Assembly: GCA_035550055.1 (NCBI GenBank)
Contig: DASZRO010000028.1
Coordinates: 1 to 42,194 of the forward strand
Reading direction: 5' to 3'
Length of the DNA: 42,194 nucleotides
Source of the DNA: Mycobacteriales bacterium
GTDB lineage: Bacteria; Actinomycetota; Actinomycetes; JAFAQI01
This document shows positions 14,452-22,983 of this stretch, piece after piece. A program made the translations under genes and the position numbers. The stretch's first letter is position 1; every line of letters starts with the position of its first letter. The notes beneath the pieces are model-generated. The model made no database searches and was not told the DNA's origin. It saw only the letters and a list, made by a program, of their open reading frames with translations.

Positions 14452-14533
14452 CGCTGGGTTGGCGTGCTGTGAAAACGCTTGCCCTATAGAGATCGGAAAT
14501 CCGCAGCGCGGGTTTCGATGCTCCAACCCAGCG
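14452..14533. other. Nested inverted repeats: candidate structured leader RNA or looped operator
   Basis: CGCTGGGTTGG (14452-14462) and CCAACCCAGCG (14523-14533) are perfect 11-bp inverted repeats 60 bases apart. Inside lies a hairpin, GAAATCCGC-AGC-GCGGGTTTC (14496-14516), paired over 9 bp with a U-G on the plus strand and extendable by ATC/GAT. The element sits between divergent genes, 61 bases before the GTG at 14595 and 29 bases before the ATG at 14422. I could not match it to a riboswitch class. Confidence 0.5.
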
Positions 14534-14594
14534 ACAACATTTCCGGCATACCCGGGCAAGCTCGCGCAGATCGACAGGCGGTAACGTCCGCCGG

Positions 14595-15566
14595 GTGCGA
14601 GCCGTCGAGATCTTTCAGCTGACCGGACCGTCCACCGCGACGCGAGTAGCCGACCTGCCCGACCCGACGTCAGCCGACGGTGTCGTCGTCGAGGTGAAGG
14701 CCGCGGGGGTGTCCTTCCCCGAGGTGCTGCAGACCCGCGGTGAGTACCAGTACAAGCCGGACACCCCGTTCGTGCCGGGAAGCGAGGTCGCCGGGATCGT
14801 GCGTACCGCCCCGGCAGACTCCGGCTTCGTCCCCGGCGACCGGGTGGTGGCCTTCTGCATGTCGGGCGCCTTCGCCGAGGTGGTGGTCGCGCCGGTCCAG
14901 ATGACGTTCGCGCTGCCGGACGGTCTCGACTTCGCGCAGGGCGCGGCGTTGATCCTCAACTACCACACCGCCTACTTCGCGCTGGTCACCCGAGGCCGGT
15001 TGACGGCGGGCGAGACCGTCCTGATCCACGGCGCCGCCGGCGGCGTCGGTACGGCGACGATCCAGGTGGCCAACGGCCTCGGGGCACGCACCATCGCGGT
15101 CGTGTCCAGTGACGAGAAGGCCGCCGTCGCCACGGCGGCCGGTGCGGCGGACGTCGTACGGTCCGACGGCCCGTGGAAGGACGACGTGCTCGCGCTGACC
15201 GGTGGGAAGGGTGTCGACCTCGTCATCGACCCGGTCGGCGGCGACCGCTTCACCGACAGTCTGCGCTCGCTCGCGCGCACCGGCCGGCTGGTGGTGGTCG
15301 GGTTCACCGGGGGCGCGATCCCGGAGGTCAAGGTCAACCGGCTGCTGCTGCGCAACACCGAGGTGATCGGCGCGGGGTGGGGCGAATACATCATGTCCAG
15401 CGGCCTGGCGTACGGCGCTGAGGTCGGTGTCGAGATCGCGAAGCTGGCGGCGGCCGGGCACATCAACCCGCCGATCGGCGCCCGCTTCCCGTTGGAACGT
15501 GCCGGCGAGGCACTCGCGCTGCTCGACAACCGGCAGGCCACCGGAAAGGTCGTTCTGGAGCCGTAG
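14595..15566 (+). CDS. Zinc-independent NADPH:quinone oxidoreductase-type dehydrogenase (MDR superfamily)
   Basis: 323 residues, the normal length for quinone oxidoreductases of the medium-chain dehydrogenase superfamily. The N-terminal GroES-like domain contains AAGVSFPEVLQTRGEY and VPGSEVAG and lacks the zinc-binding Cys/His sets of alcohol dehydrogenases. The Rossmann motif is HGAAGGVGTATIQ (near residue 145), and the usual DPVGGDRF and GRLVVVGF segments follow. Members reduce quinones or activated alkenes with NADPH in the cytoplasm. Start is GTG at 14595. The gene converges on the kinase gene with a 10-base gap. Confidence 0.92.
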   Translation: MRAVEIFQLTGPSTATRVADLPDPTSADGVVVEVKAAGVSFPEVLQTRGEYQYKPDTPFVPGSEVAGIVRTAPADSGFVPGDRVVAFCMSGAFAEVVVAPVQMTFALPDGLDFAQGAALILNYHTAYFALVTRGRLTAGETVLIHGAAGGVGTATIQVANGLGARTIAVVSSDEKAAVATAAGAADVVRSDGPWKDDVLALTGGKGVDLVIDPVGGDRFTDSLRSLARTGRLVVVGFTGGAIPEVKVNRLLLRNTEVIGAGWGEYIMSSGLAYGAEVGVEIAKLAAAGHINPPIGARFPLERAGEALALLDNRQATGKVVLEP

Positions 15567-15570
15567 CGAA

Positions 15571-15590
15571 GCGAGCTCAGAAGAGCTCGC
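15571..15590. terminator. Short perfect hairpin between convergent genes
   Basis: GCGAGCTC (15571-15578), loop AGAA, GAGCTCGC (15583-15590). It starts 5 bases after the oxidoreductase stop and overlaps the stop codon and last codons of the kinase gene on the other strand. It can serve as a bidirectional terminator. No T tract is present. Confidence 0.6.
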
Positions 15591-16455
15591 CGAGGCGCGG
15601 CGGGTCAGCGCCGGCGCGCTCGCACGTCTTGCCGGCGACGAACGAGGCGAACTCCAGCACGAGCTCGAGCTCGCGGCGACCGAGGCCCTCGACCCTCGCC
15701 CGGTCGAAGTCCGCGAGCTCAGAGAGCAAGGTCGCCATGAACGCGTCGCCCGCACCGATGGTGTCGACCACGTCGACCGTGGCCGTGCCGACGTGCTTCT
15801 CGGTGTGCGCGGTCCACGCCGATGCTCCGCCGGCACCCTTTGTGATGACGACGAGCGCCGGACCGAGACCGAGCAGCCGGCGGGCGAGGTCGTCGAGGTC
15901 GACGCCCGGATAGATCGCCGAAGCGTCGTCGTCGCTGAGCTTGAGCACGTCGGCGCGCGCGACGTTGTCCTCGACGATGCGTTGCGGATCACCCGCGACG
16001 AGGCCGGCGCGCCAGTTGGGGTCGTAGCTGACCAGGCACGCCTTGGCTAGCCGGTCGACGACGGCGCGGACCTCCTCGGCGCCCGGCGGGAGCGCCGAGC
16101 CGAGCGACCCGAAGTGCACCAGGTCCAGCGGCGGCCAGTCGTCGGCGAACCGCGGGTCCCACTCGAGGTCGAACTCGTACGTCGCGTGTCCGGCGGGGTC
16201 GATCGCCGCGCGCGCCACCGACGTCTTCGACGAGGTGCGGCCGGTGGTCACGGACACGCCCTCGGCGCGAAGGTGTGAGGTCAGCATCCGGCCGTGCGGG
16301 TCGTCGCCGATCGCGGTGAACAGGTGGACGTCGATGTCGAGGCGTGCCAGCGCGACGGCGACGTTGAACGGGCTGCCACCCGGCCGCTCGTGCGAGCTCC
16401 CGCCCTGGTCGGTGAAGACGTCGACCAGGGACTCGCCGATCACGCCGATCGTCAT
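15577..16455 (-). CDS. PfkB-family carbohydrate kinase, probably fructokinase
   Basis: 292 residues of the ribokinase/PfkB fold. The N-terminal substrate region is GESLVDVF...RPGGSPFNVAVALARL, and the C-terminal PfkB signature is DTIGAGDAFMATLL with the catalytic Asp. The sequence around GESLVD and GGSPFN is closest to bacterial fructokinases, which make fructose-6-phosphate. Its start codon overlaps the stop of the preceding dehydrogenase by 4 bases. A polyol dehydrogenase followed by a fructokinase fits polyol or sugar catabolism through fructose. Confidence 0.88.
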   Translation of the reverse strand: MTIGVIGESLVDVFTDQGGSSHERPGGSPFNVAVALARLDIDVHLFTAIGDDPHGRMLTSHLRAEGVSVTTGRTSSKTSVARAAIDPAGHATYEFDLEWDPRFADDWPPLDLVHFGSLGSALPPGAEEVRAVVDRLAKACLVSYDPNWRAGLVAGDPQRIVEDNVARADVLKLSDDDASAIYPGVDLDDLARRLLGLGPALVVITKGAGGASAWTAHTEKHVGTATVDVVDTIGAGDAFMATLLSELADFDRARVEGLGRRELELVLEFASFVAGKTCERAGADPPRLGELF

Positions 16456-17441
16456 GACGACGCGACGATCTCTACTTTCCCGGACCCGCCCGAGCGGAAG
16501 ACCTCCAGCGCGCTCGGGTAGTCGGCGAGCGAAACGCGGTGTGTGACCAGCGCGGCGGCGACCGTCGGCCGCTCGGAGATGGCGGTGATCGCCCGGTCGA
16601 AGCTGCGATGCACGGCCATGCTGCCCACGATGGTGATCTCGCGACGGTAGACGTCGTACGGCGAGAGGTCGACGACGGCGTTCGGCGACGCGACACCGAA
16701 CAGCAGCATCGCGCCGCCGGTCGCGATCCGGCCGAGCCCGTCGCCGATGGCTGCCGGCACCCCCGTGCAGTCGATCACCACATCGAACTCGGCGACCGGG
16801 AACTCGTCCGCGCTGGCAGCGGCGCGAAAACCCAGCGCGCCGGCGCGTGACCGCCGGTCGGGGTTGGGTTCGACGACACTCACCTCGTGGTCGGTCAGGG
16901 GCGCGACCGCATCGGCCATCAGCGTTCCGACGGTGCCGGCGCCGTACACCACCCAGCGCGCCGAACGCGGTTGCGCGGGCACCCGGTCCACGCCGTGGAT
17001 GACGCAGGACATCGGTTCGATCAATGCGGCGGCGTCGAGCCGGAAGCCGTCCGGCAGGAGTCGGCAGACGCCGGCGGGCGCGGCGACGTACTCCGCGCAG
17101 GCGCCGTCGCGCGTCACACCGATCGCGGAGTAGTTCTCACAGAGGTTCGACCGCCCGTTGCGGCAGGGCGGGCAGGCGCCACATGGCAGGTTCGGATCGA
17201 CCGCGACGAGTGACCCGGTCGGCGGGCCGCCGTCGATGGTGTGGACCACCCGCCCGTAGAACTCGTGCCCCGGTACGAGCGGGTAGCGGGCGCCGGGCAG
17301 GACTCCTTCGACGAGGTGGACGTCGGTCCCGCAGATGCCGCAGCCGGCGACCGCGACGACGACCTCGTCTGCTGCCGGGGTCGGGTCAGGGACGTCGCGA
17401 ACCGCGACCTGGTCGGGACCTTCGATCACTGCCGCACGCAT
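16452..17441 (-). CDS. Zinc-dependent polyol/alcohol dehydrogenase (MDR family)
   Basis: 329 residues. Catalytic zinc ligands are Cys37 in GCGICGTD and His59/Glu60 in GHE. A full structural-zinc set is present at Cys87, Cys90, Cys93 and Cys101. The NAD-binding motif is GAGTVG near residue 168. Similar enzymes oxidise sorbitol, arabitol, threonine or related alcohols. The 4-base overlap with the fructokinase gene suggests a polyol oxidised to fructose. No sugar transporter is adjacent. It is divergent from the PucR regulator gene, with 114 bases between starts. Confidence 0.9.
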   Translation of the reverse strand: MRAAVIEGPDQVAVRDVPDPTPAADEVVVAVAGCGICGTDVHLVEGVLPGARYPLVPGHEFYGRVVHTIDGGPPTGSLVAVDPNLPCGACPPCRNGRSNLCENYSAIGVTRDGACAEYVAAPAGVCRLLPDGFRLDAAALIEPMSCVIHGVDRVPAQPRSARWVVYGAGTVGTLMADAVAPLTDHEVSVVEPNPDRRSRAGALGFRAAASADEFPVAEFDVVIDCTGVPAAIGDGLGRIATGGAMLLFGVASPNAVVDLSPYDVYRREITIVGSMAVHRSFDRAITAISERPTVAAALVTHRVSLADYPSALEVFRSGGSGKVEIVASS

Positions 17442-17498
17442 CGCGCGTCCATCCTCCCGTACCCGCCATCGTGCGCCGTACGTGCATTGCCTCTATGG

Positions 17499-17508
17499 AT
17501 CGGCCGAT
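17499..17508. promoter_or_regulatory. 10-bp palindrome in the dehydrogenase/PucR divergent region
   Basis: ATCGGCCGAT is a perfect palindrome near the middle of the 114-base divergent gap, 48 bases before the PucR start. It may be an operator for either direction. A chance palindrome of this length in GC-rich DNA is possible. Confidence 0.3.
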
Positions 17509-17555
17509 TTAGCGTCGAGCACCTCCACAACCCGGTGCTGGCCCAAGGAGCGCGC

Positions 17556-19499
17556 ATGCCACCGACCGCAAAGCCAGCCAACGCCGCGGCGAAGCTCACC
17601 AGCGCCGCGGGGACGGCCGGCTGGCTCGAGGTCCTCGCCGGCGGCGCGGACGTGGCGGTCATCGAGGAGCACCGGGCGCGGCTGCTCGCCGCGGCGAAGG
17701 ACGAAGCAGGGCGCGCGGATGTCGAGCGCGCCGCCAACCAGGCGCTGCGGCTGCACGCCCAGCTGCGTGAGCACCGGCAGCGCCTCGCCGAGCTGGGCGC
17801 GCTGCACGAGCTGACGCTGCGGCTGGCGGGGGTGCGCAACCTCGACGCGCTCCTGCAGGACATCGTCACCGAGGCCCGCCGGCTGCTCGACGTCGACGTT
17901 GCCTATCTCGCGCTGCGCGAGCCCGACGACTCGCTGCCCATCAGGGTCACCGATGGGTCGCTCGGCCCGCACCTGCGGGGCGTCGTGATCCCGCCGCACG
18001 TCGGCGTCGCCGGTCGCGTCGTCGACAGCGGCGAACCGGTCAGCAGCATCGACTACCTCGGTGACGCCGAGCTGCACCACCGTGACGACGTCGATCGCAT
18101 CGCGCGCACCGAAGAGCTGCGAACCATCGCGGGCGTCCCGATGCGGCTGCGCGGCGACATCATCGGCGTGCTGATGATCGCGCAGCGAGACGTCCGGCCG
18201 CCGTCGCCGAACGAGATGTCGATGCTCGGGTCGCTCGCCTCGTTTGCGGCGATCGCCATCGACTCGGCGCGACAGCTCGAGGACCACGTCCGGGCGGCGG
18301 CCGAGACCGCCGCGGCGCACGAGGCGTTGCGGGTCCAGGCGGAGGGCACCGCTCGCGCGGCAACCCTGCACGAGCGGCTCATGGACGTCGCGTTGTCCGG
18401 TGGCGGGGTCGGCAAGGTGATCGAAGCGCTCTCCGAAGTGGTGCAAGGCGTCGTCGCCTTTGCGGATGAGTCCGACGTCGTCGTTGCTGCGGCGCAGGAC
18501 GGCAAGCCGGTGGCGGGCGTCACGGTGCGCGAGGTCGACGGCGCTGCGCCGTCGACGACGTTCCGGCCCCTCGCCCAACGCCACACCTATCTTGCCGACG
18601 GTCTGACCACGGTCCCGGTCGCTTCCGCCGACTCCTACTTCGGTGCCCTTCAGGTGGCGACCGACGACGGCCTCGACGACGTGGCGCGTCGGCTGCTGGA
18701 GCGTTCGGCGTTGACGATCGCGTTGGTGGTCGCCTCAGAGCGGGCGGTCAGCGACGCGGAGCGGCGCACCAGCGCGGAGGTCCTCGAGCAGCTGCTCACC
18801 CGGCGGATCGAGGACCTGCCCGGTTTCACCCGGCGGGCGCGCAGCCTCGGACTCGACGTGACGGCGCGCCACGTGGTCGCCGTCGCCGCCGTCGAGGCGA
18901 ACCGCGCCCTGCCGGTCCTTGTCGGCTTGGAACGCCACGCCCAGGACCACGGCGGGCTGGCTGCTCGGCTCGGCGGCCAGGTCGTCGCCGTCGTACGTTC
19001 GGACGACCTCGACGAGGCGCGCGCGGCGATCGCCGCGATCGCGCCCCGGACGACGATCGGCGTTGCCGGCCCGGTCGCCGGACCCGACGCTCTCAAGCAG
19101 TCCTACGACGACGCCGCCGCGTGCGCATCCGTGCTGACCGCGCTCGGTCGCGACGGCGAGTGCGCCGGACCGGAGGACTTCGGGCCCTACCGGTTCCTGT
19201 TGGCGCGCGCGGGCCGCCAGGACGTCGGCCGGTTCATCGAGCGCACCATCGGTCCGCTCATCGAGCACGACGCCAACCGGGGCGCCGAACTTGTGAAGAC
19301 CGCAGACATCTTCCTGGCGGCAGGGCGCCAGCACGCGGCCGCTTCCGCGGAGCTCAACATCCATCCGAACACGCTCTACCAGCGGCTGCAGCGCATCAGC
19401 CGTCTGCTCGGCGAGGGGTGGCGATTCGGTGACCGTGCTCTCGACATGCAGATGGCGCTGCGCCTGCACCGACTGCTCGCCGGAGATTCTCCCTACTGA
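17556..19499 (+). CDS. GAF-domain PucR-family transcriptional regulator
   Basis: 647 residues. An N-terminal helical region (1-85) ends in a coiled stretch LREHRQRLAELGALHELT. A GAF sensor domain follows (about 88-245, with VGVAGRVVDSGEP and IAGVPMRLRGDIIGVLMIAQ), then a helical linker, a degenerate GGDEF/CdaR-like region (about 415-530) and a PucR helix-turn-helix (about 580-640, with ASAELNIHPNTLYQRLQRISRLLG). I chose ATG at 17556 because AAGGAG lies 5 bases before it, the clearest ribosome site in the area. PucR/CdaR proteins usually activate adjacent catabolic or uptake genes. Here the nine-gene transporter operon begins 64 bases downstream, so it is the likely target. Confidence 0.92.
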   Translation: MPPTAKPANAAAKLTSAAGTAGWLEVLAGGADVAVIEEHRARLLAAAKDEAGRADVERAANQALRLHAQLREHRQRLAELGALHELTLRLAGVRNLDALLQDIVTEARRLLDVDVAYLALREPDDSLPIRVTDGSLGPHLRGVVIPPHVGVAGRVVDSGEPVSSIDYLGDAELHHRDDVDRIARTEELRTIAGVPMRLRGDIIGVLMIAQRDVRPPSPNEMSMLGSLASFAAIAIDSARQLEDHVRAAAETAAAHEALRVQAEGTARAATLHERLMDVALSGGGVGKVIEALSEVVQGVVAFADESDVVVAAAQDGKPVAGVTVREVDGAAPSTTFRPLAQRHTYLADGLTTVPVASADSYFGALQVATDDGLDDVARRLLERSALTIALVVASERAVSDAERRTSAEVLEQLLTRRIEDLPGFTRRARSLGLDVTARHVVAVAAVEANRALPVLVGLERHAQDHGGLAARLGGQVVAVVRSDDLDEARAAIAAIAPRTTIGVAGPVAGPDALKQSYDDAAACASVLTALGRDGECAGPEDFGPYRFLLARAGRQDVGRFIERTIGPLIEHDANRGAELVKTADIFLAAGRQHAAASAELNIHPNTLYQRLQRISRLLGEGWRFGDRALDMQMALRLHRLLAGDSPY

Positions 19500-19508
19500 T
19501 CGCGCGAA

Positions 19509-19556
19509 CCCATGTGGGAAACCCACCTGTTGTGGCGTCCGAGCCGCTCGTAGCGT
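19509..19556 (+). promoter_or_regulatory. Putative operator and -10 box of the transporter operon
   Basis: Two overlapping inverted repeats, CCCA-TG-TGGG (19509-19518) and GTGGG-AAA-CCCAC (19514-19526), lie in the 64-base gap after the PucR gene. A TAGCGT box (19551-19556, TANNNT type) sits 7 nt before the ATG at 19564, which fits a leaderless start, with TTGTGG (19530-19535) upstream as a weak -35. This position suits an activator such as the PucR protein encoded just before. Confidence 0.5.
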
Positions 19557-19563
19557 CCATGAC

Positions 19564-20448
19564 ATGACGATCGACATCCGCGGCGAGGTGCGCACAACCA
19601 CCGTTGGTGCCCGGACCGTGGCCTGGACGACGTACGGCGACCCCACCGGGACGCCGGTCGTCTACTTCCATGGCGCCGGCGGTTCGCGGCTGGAGGCGAG
19701 CTATCTCGACTCCGACGCCGCGGCCGCCGGGCTGCGGGTGATCTCGGTCGACCGGGCGGGCTGTGGCCGTACCGACCCGATGCCGTCACGCACCCTGCTC
19801 AGAACTGTCCGCGACCTCGACGCCGTGCTCGCGGTGGAGGACGTGGAGCGGTTCTCGGTGTGCGGACTGTCGGCGGGCGCCATGTACACATGGGCGAGCG
19901 CCGAGGTCTATCGCGACCGGGTCGACCGCGCAGTGCCGATCAGCCCGCCGGCGAACGGCGAGCCTCACCGGGATGTGCGGGCCGCGTTCGGGTTCCAGTT
20001 CAAACTGACCGCCTTCCTGTCCTTGCACGCGGCGGGCGTGCTGGCCGCGATGCAGCGCAAGCAGTCGAGGGGCTTCGACCGTCCGGACGGTCAGGCGCGG
20101 TTCGTCAAGGCGATGCGCAAGATCTCCCCGGACGACGCGACGCTGCTAGAGGACAAGACGATGTACGACACGTTCCGGGCCATCAGCACCGAAGGGCGTC
20201 GGCAAGGACATCTGGGTGGTGAGGAGTTCGGCCTCGCATGGCGGCCGTGGGGATTCGACCCGGCGACGCAGACCGTGCCGTGCACCGTCGTCTACGGCGC
20301 TACCGATCCGCTGACGCCGGCGATTCGTGCGTGGTTGCGCCACGCCCCTGACGTAGTGGGGGTGGAGGTCCCGGGCGGTCATCTCCAGATCGCGATGCCC
20401 ACCGGCCGTGCCGCGGTGATCGCGGCGCTGACCTCGCGCGCCGCGTGA
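19564..20448 (+). CDS. Alpha/beta hydrolase, first gene of the transporter operon
   Basis: 294 residues. The HGAGGSR oxyanion turn is near residue 39, VDRAGCGRTD follows, the nucleophile is Ser in CGLSAGA (near 103), acid Asp lies in YGATDPLTP and the base His in PGGHLQIA. The upstream in-frame ATG at 19429 lies inside the PucR gene and was rejected. Its TGA overlaps the GTG of the lipoprotein gene by 4 bases. In this operon it probably cleaves an ester or amide in the imported compound. The substrate is not readable. Confidence 0.9.
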   Translation: MTIDIRGEVRTTTVGARTVAWTTYGDPTGTPVVYFHGAGGSRLEASYLDSDAAAAGLRVISVDRAGCGRTDPMPSRTLLRTVRDLDAVLAVEDVERFSVCGLSAGAMYTWASAEVYRDRVDRAVPISPPANGEPHRDVRAAFGFQFKLTAFLSLHAAGVLAAMQRKQSRGFDRPDGQARFVKAMRKISPDDATLLEDKTMYDTFRAISTEGRRQGHLGGEEFGLAWRPWGFDPATQTVPCTVVYGATDPLTPAIRAWLRHAPDVVGVEVPGGHLQIAMPTGRAAVIAALTSRAA

Positions 20449-22094
20449 GTCACCACCGGCGAGCCGCGCGCGCCGCGTTGCCGGCGGCGCTCGCACTCGC
20501 GGCCGCGCTGCTCGCAGGCTGCGGGACGACCGTCCCGTTGCAGACGCAGCAGTACGTCTACGGCGGCGGCACCGCAGCCACGGGCGGCAGCCTCAGCGAC
20601 GGACTCGGTGACAACGGTCTCGGGGGCACCGGCGACGAGCCGGGCGGGCAGTCGTCGGCGCCGCTGCCGGGCCAGAGCACCGCGCCGGGCCAGACGACGC
20701 TGCCTGGCACAGGCGTGACCTCCGGCGGCAACCCGGGTGCTGAGACGGGTTCGACAGGCGCGCCGTCGTCCGGCGGCAAGCCCGGCAAGCCCGTCGTCAC
20801 GCCCGCGAAGCCCGGCAAGGTCGACACCGGCTACGACGCGATCCCCAAGACCGGCCCCGGGTGGGACGCGCACAACGTGTACATCGGCGTCACCACGGTC
20901 AACGACATCGCCACTGTCGCAACCGCACTCGGCCTGAAGTCGGCCAACCCGGGCAACCAGGTCAAGGACGGCCAGGCCATGATCGCCGAGCTGAACCGTG
21001 AGGGCGGCTTGTTCGGCCGCAAGGTGGTGCTCGCCGCCGACAACGAGTCGACCGCGTCGCTGCTCGTCGACCCCGACCAGGACGCCTCCCAGGCGTGCAC
21101 CCACTTCACGCAGGACCGCCCGGTCATCGCGGTCTGGAACACCCTCACCCCGCTGGACACGCCCACGTTCCGCTCCTGCTTCGCGCAGGCGCACATCCCG
21201 TTGCTCAGCGGATCGATTGCACCGACCGACACCGCCGCGCTCAACGACCTGCACGGCTACGCGATCTCGGTGATCTCGCCGAGCTTCACCGACCTCGCGC
21301 CCACCCTCGTCGCCAGGCTGAAGGCCGAAGGCTTCTTCACCGGCTGGAACACGACGACCGGCGCGCCGGGCAGCGCGCCGATCAAGGTCGGGATCATCGC
21401 GAAGAACGACCCGACCGGGGCGCGGGCGGCGGCGTTGCTGTCGGCCGCGCTTGCGCGGGCGGGCTACGCACCGACGGCGCAGTTCAACTACACCGTCGGT
21501 GCCAGCGGTACGACGTCGAACCTGAGCAGTGCCGTCCTTCAGTTCCGGGCGCGCGGGATCACGCACATCTTCTCGACCGACAACGGGTACGCGTCGTTCC
21601 TCGAGAGCGCGAACAGCCAGCACTACTACCCGCGGTCGGCGATCTCGTCGTTCCAGACCCCGGAGCTGCTGCAGGCCAACGCCCCGAAGAAGGAGCTGGT
21701 CGGCGCGCTGGGGATCGGCGCCGACCCGAGCATCGACGTCGCGCAGGCGCAGGACCCCGGCTACATCACGCCCGCGGAGAAGACGTGCCTGCTCTCGCAG
21801 CAGAAGCTCCAGTCGTACTCCGGACTGCGCTTCGCGGAGGCGATCGGTCTCGAATACTGCGACGCGTTCCGGCTGATCCGCGCGGCCGCGCTGGCGGCGG
21901 GCGGGCTGACCGGTCCGGATCTCGTGAAGGGTCTGCAGCTCGCCGGCCCGACGTACGTCCCGTCGATCTCGTTCGCGAGCGGGCTGCACACCAACGACTT
22001 CGCGCTCCCCGGCGCCGGGCGCGACCTCGCTTTCGAGACCAAGTGTCAGTGCTTCGCCTACACGTCGACGACCAACTACCGCTTCGGGGACTGA
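20445..22094 (+). CDS. LivK-type ABC substrate-binding lipoprotein
   Basis: 549 residues from GTG at 20445. A short basic N-terminus and hydrophobic stretch end in a lipobox LLAGC (Cys near 25). A 100-residue Gly/Ser/Thr/Pro linker follows, then a type I periplasmic-binding fold of the Leu/Ile/Val family (about 135-540; blocks include AMIAELNREGGLFGRKV, a Ser/Thr-rich ligand loop and a C-terminal CQCF). The long linker would hold the receptor away from the membrane. Liv-family receptors bind amino acids, amides, aromatic acids and other small ligands. It overlaps the hydrolase gene by 4 bases and is the only substrate receptor in the operon. Confidence 0.92.
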   Translation: MSHHRRAARAALPAALALAAALLAGCGTTVPLQTQQYVYGGGTAATGGSLSDGLGDNGLGGTGDEPGGQSSAPLPGQSTAPGQTTLPGTGVTSGGNPGAETGSTGAPSSGGKPGKPVVTPAKPGKVDTGYDAIPKTGPGWDAHNVYIGVTTVNDIATVATALGLKSANPGNQVKDGQAMIAELNREGGLFGRKVVLAADNESTASLLVDPDQDASQACTHFTQDRPVIAVWNTLTPLDTPTFRSCFAQAHIPLLSGSIAPTDTAALNDLHGYAISVISPSFTDLAPTLVARLKAEGFFTGWNTTTGAPGSAPIKVGIIAKNDPTGARAAALLSAALARAGYAPTAQFNYTVGASGTTSNLSSAVLQFRARGITHIFSTDNGYASFLESANSQHYYPRSAISSFQTPELLQANAPKKELVGALGIGADPSIDVAQAQDPGYITPAEKTCLLSQQKLQSYSGLRFAEAIGLEYCDAFRLIRAAALAAGGLTGPDLVKGLQLAGPTYVPSISFASGLHTNDFALPGAGRDLAFETKCQCFAYTSTTNYRFGD

Positions 22095-22095
22095 G

Positions 22096-22983
22096 ATGAC
22101 GGAGTCGAGATACAGCCGCAAGGGCGTGAAGGTCGACGGCGGCTTGCTGATGGTCGGGGAGTGGGCGGCCGACAGTCCGCCGGTCGTCGCGATCCACGGC
22201 GTGTCGAGCACGCATCTGCTCTGGCAGTGGACCGCGGCGGCGGCGCCCGGCGTGCGACTGGTCGCGCCGGACCTGCGCGGGCGGGGCAGCAGCGTCGACG
22301 TCGCGGGACCGTACGGCCTGACGCGACACCGTGACGACGTGCTCACGGTGATGGACTCGATGGGGATCGACAAGGCGGTCGTCGCCGGCATGTCGATGGG
22401 TGGATTCGTCGCGACGGCGCTGGCTGACTTCGCCCCCGACCGGGTCAGTGAGCTGTTGCTGGTCGACGGCGGCCCGCCGATGACCCCGCCGACGGCGCCT
22501 GCCGCGGCCGAGACCTCCAGCGAGGAGCCCCTTGCCGACCGGCTCGAGCGCACCGACCGGACCTACGCCCGAGTCGAGGACTACAAGCGCACCTTCCTCG
22601 GCGGCGTCGGTGCCTCCCTCGACCCCGACGACGCGCTGCTGACCGACTACCTGCGCTACGACCTGGTCGGGCAGGCGCCCGAGCTCGAAGTGCGGCTTGC
22701 GCCGGACGCTGTCCGGCAGGACGCCGCAGACGTGTTCTTCGGCTGCCCGGTTGAGGAGTGGATGGCGGGGCTCACCATGCCCGTCACCCTGCTCTACGCC
22801 GAGTGGTCGATCGGTGCCGGCTCCGATCCGGCGTACCCCGAAGACGTCGTCGACGGGTGGCGGGCGCGGCTGCCCCAGCTGCAGGCGAGGCTCGTGCCCG
22901 GCGTCGACCACGCGGGCAGCGCGATGTCGGCGACCGGGGCCAAGGAGATCGCGGTCGAGCTCCAGCGAGCCGTCGGGCGATGA
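22096..22983 (+). CDS. Alpha/beta hydrolase (second in operon)
   Basis: 295 residues. IHGVSSTHLLW forms the oxyanion region, followed by PDLRGRGSS. The nucleophile Ser lies in AGMSMGGF (near 98) and the base His in VPGVDHAGS near the C-terminus. It starts 1 base after the receptor stop and overlaps the next gene by 4 bases. It is only distantly like the operon's first hydrolase, so two separate hydrolytic steps, or two ester positions in one substrate, are likely. Confidence 0.9.
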   Translation: MTESRYSRKGVKVDGGLLMVGEWAADSPPVVAIHGVSSTHLLWQWTAAAAPGVRLVAPDLRGRGSSVDVAGPYGLTRHRDDVLTVMDSMGIDKAVVAGMSMGGFVATALADFAPDRVSELLLVDGGPPMTPPTAPAAAETSSEEPLADRLERTDRTYARVEDYKRTFLGGVGASLDPDDALLTDYLRYDLVGQAPELEVRLAPDAVRQDAADVFFGCPVEEWMAGLTMPVTLLYAEWSIGAGSDPAYPEDVVDGWRARLPQLQARLVPGVDHAGSAMSATGAKEIAVELQRAVGR

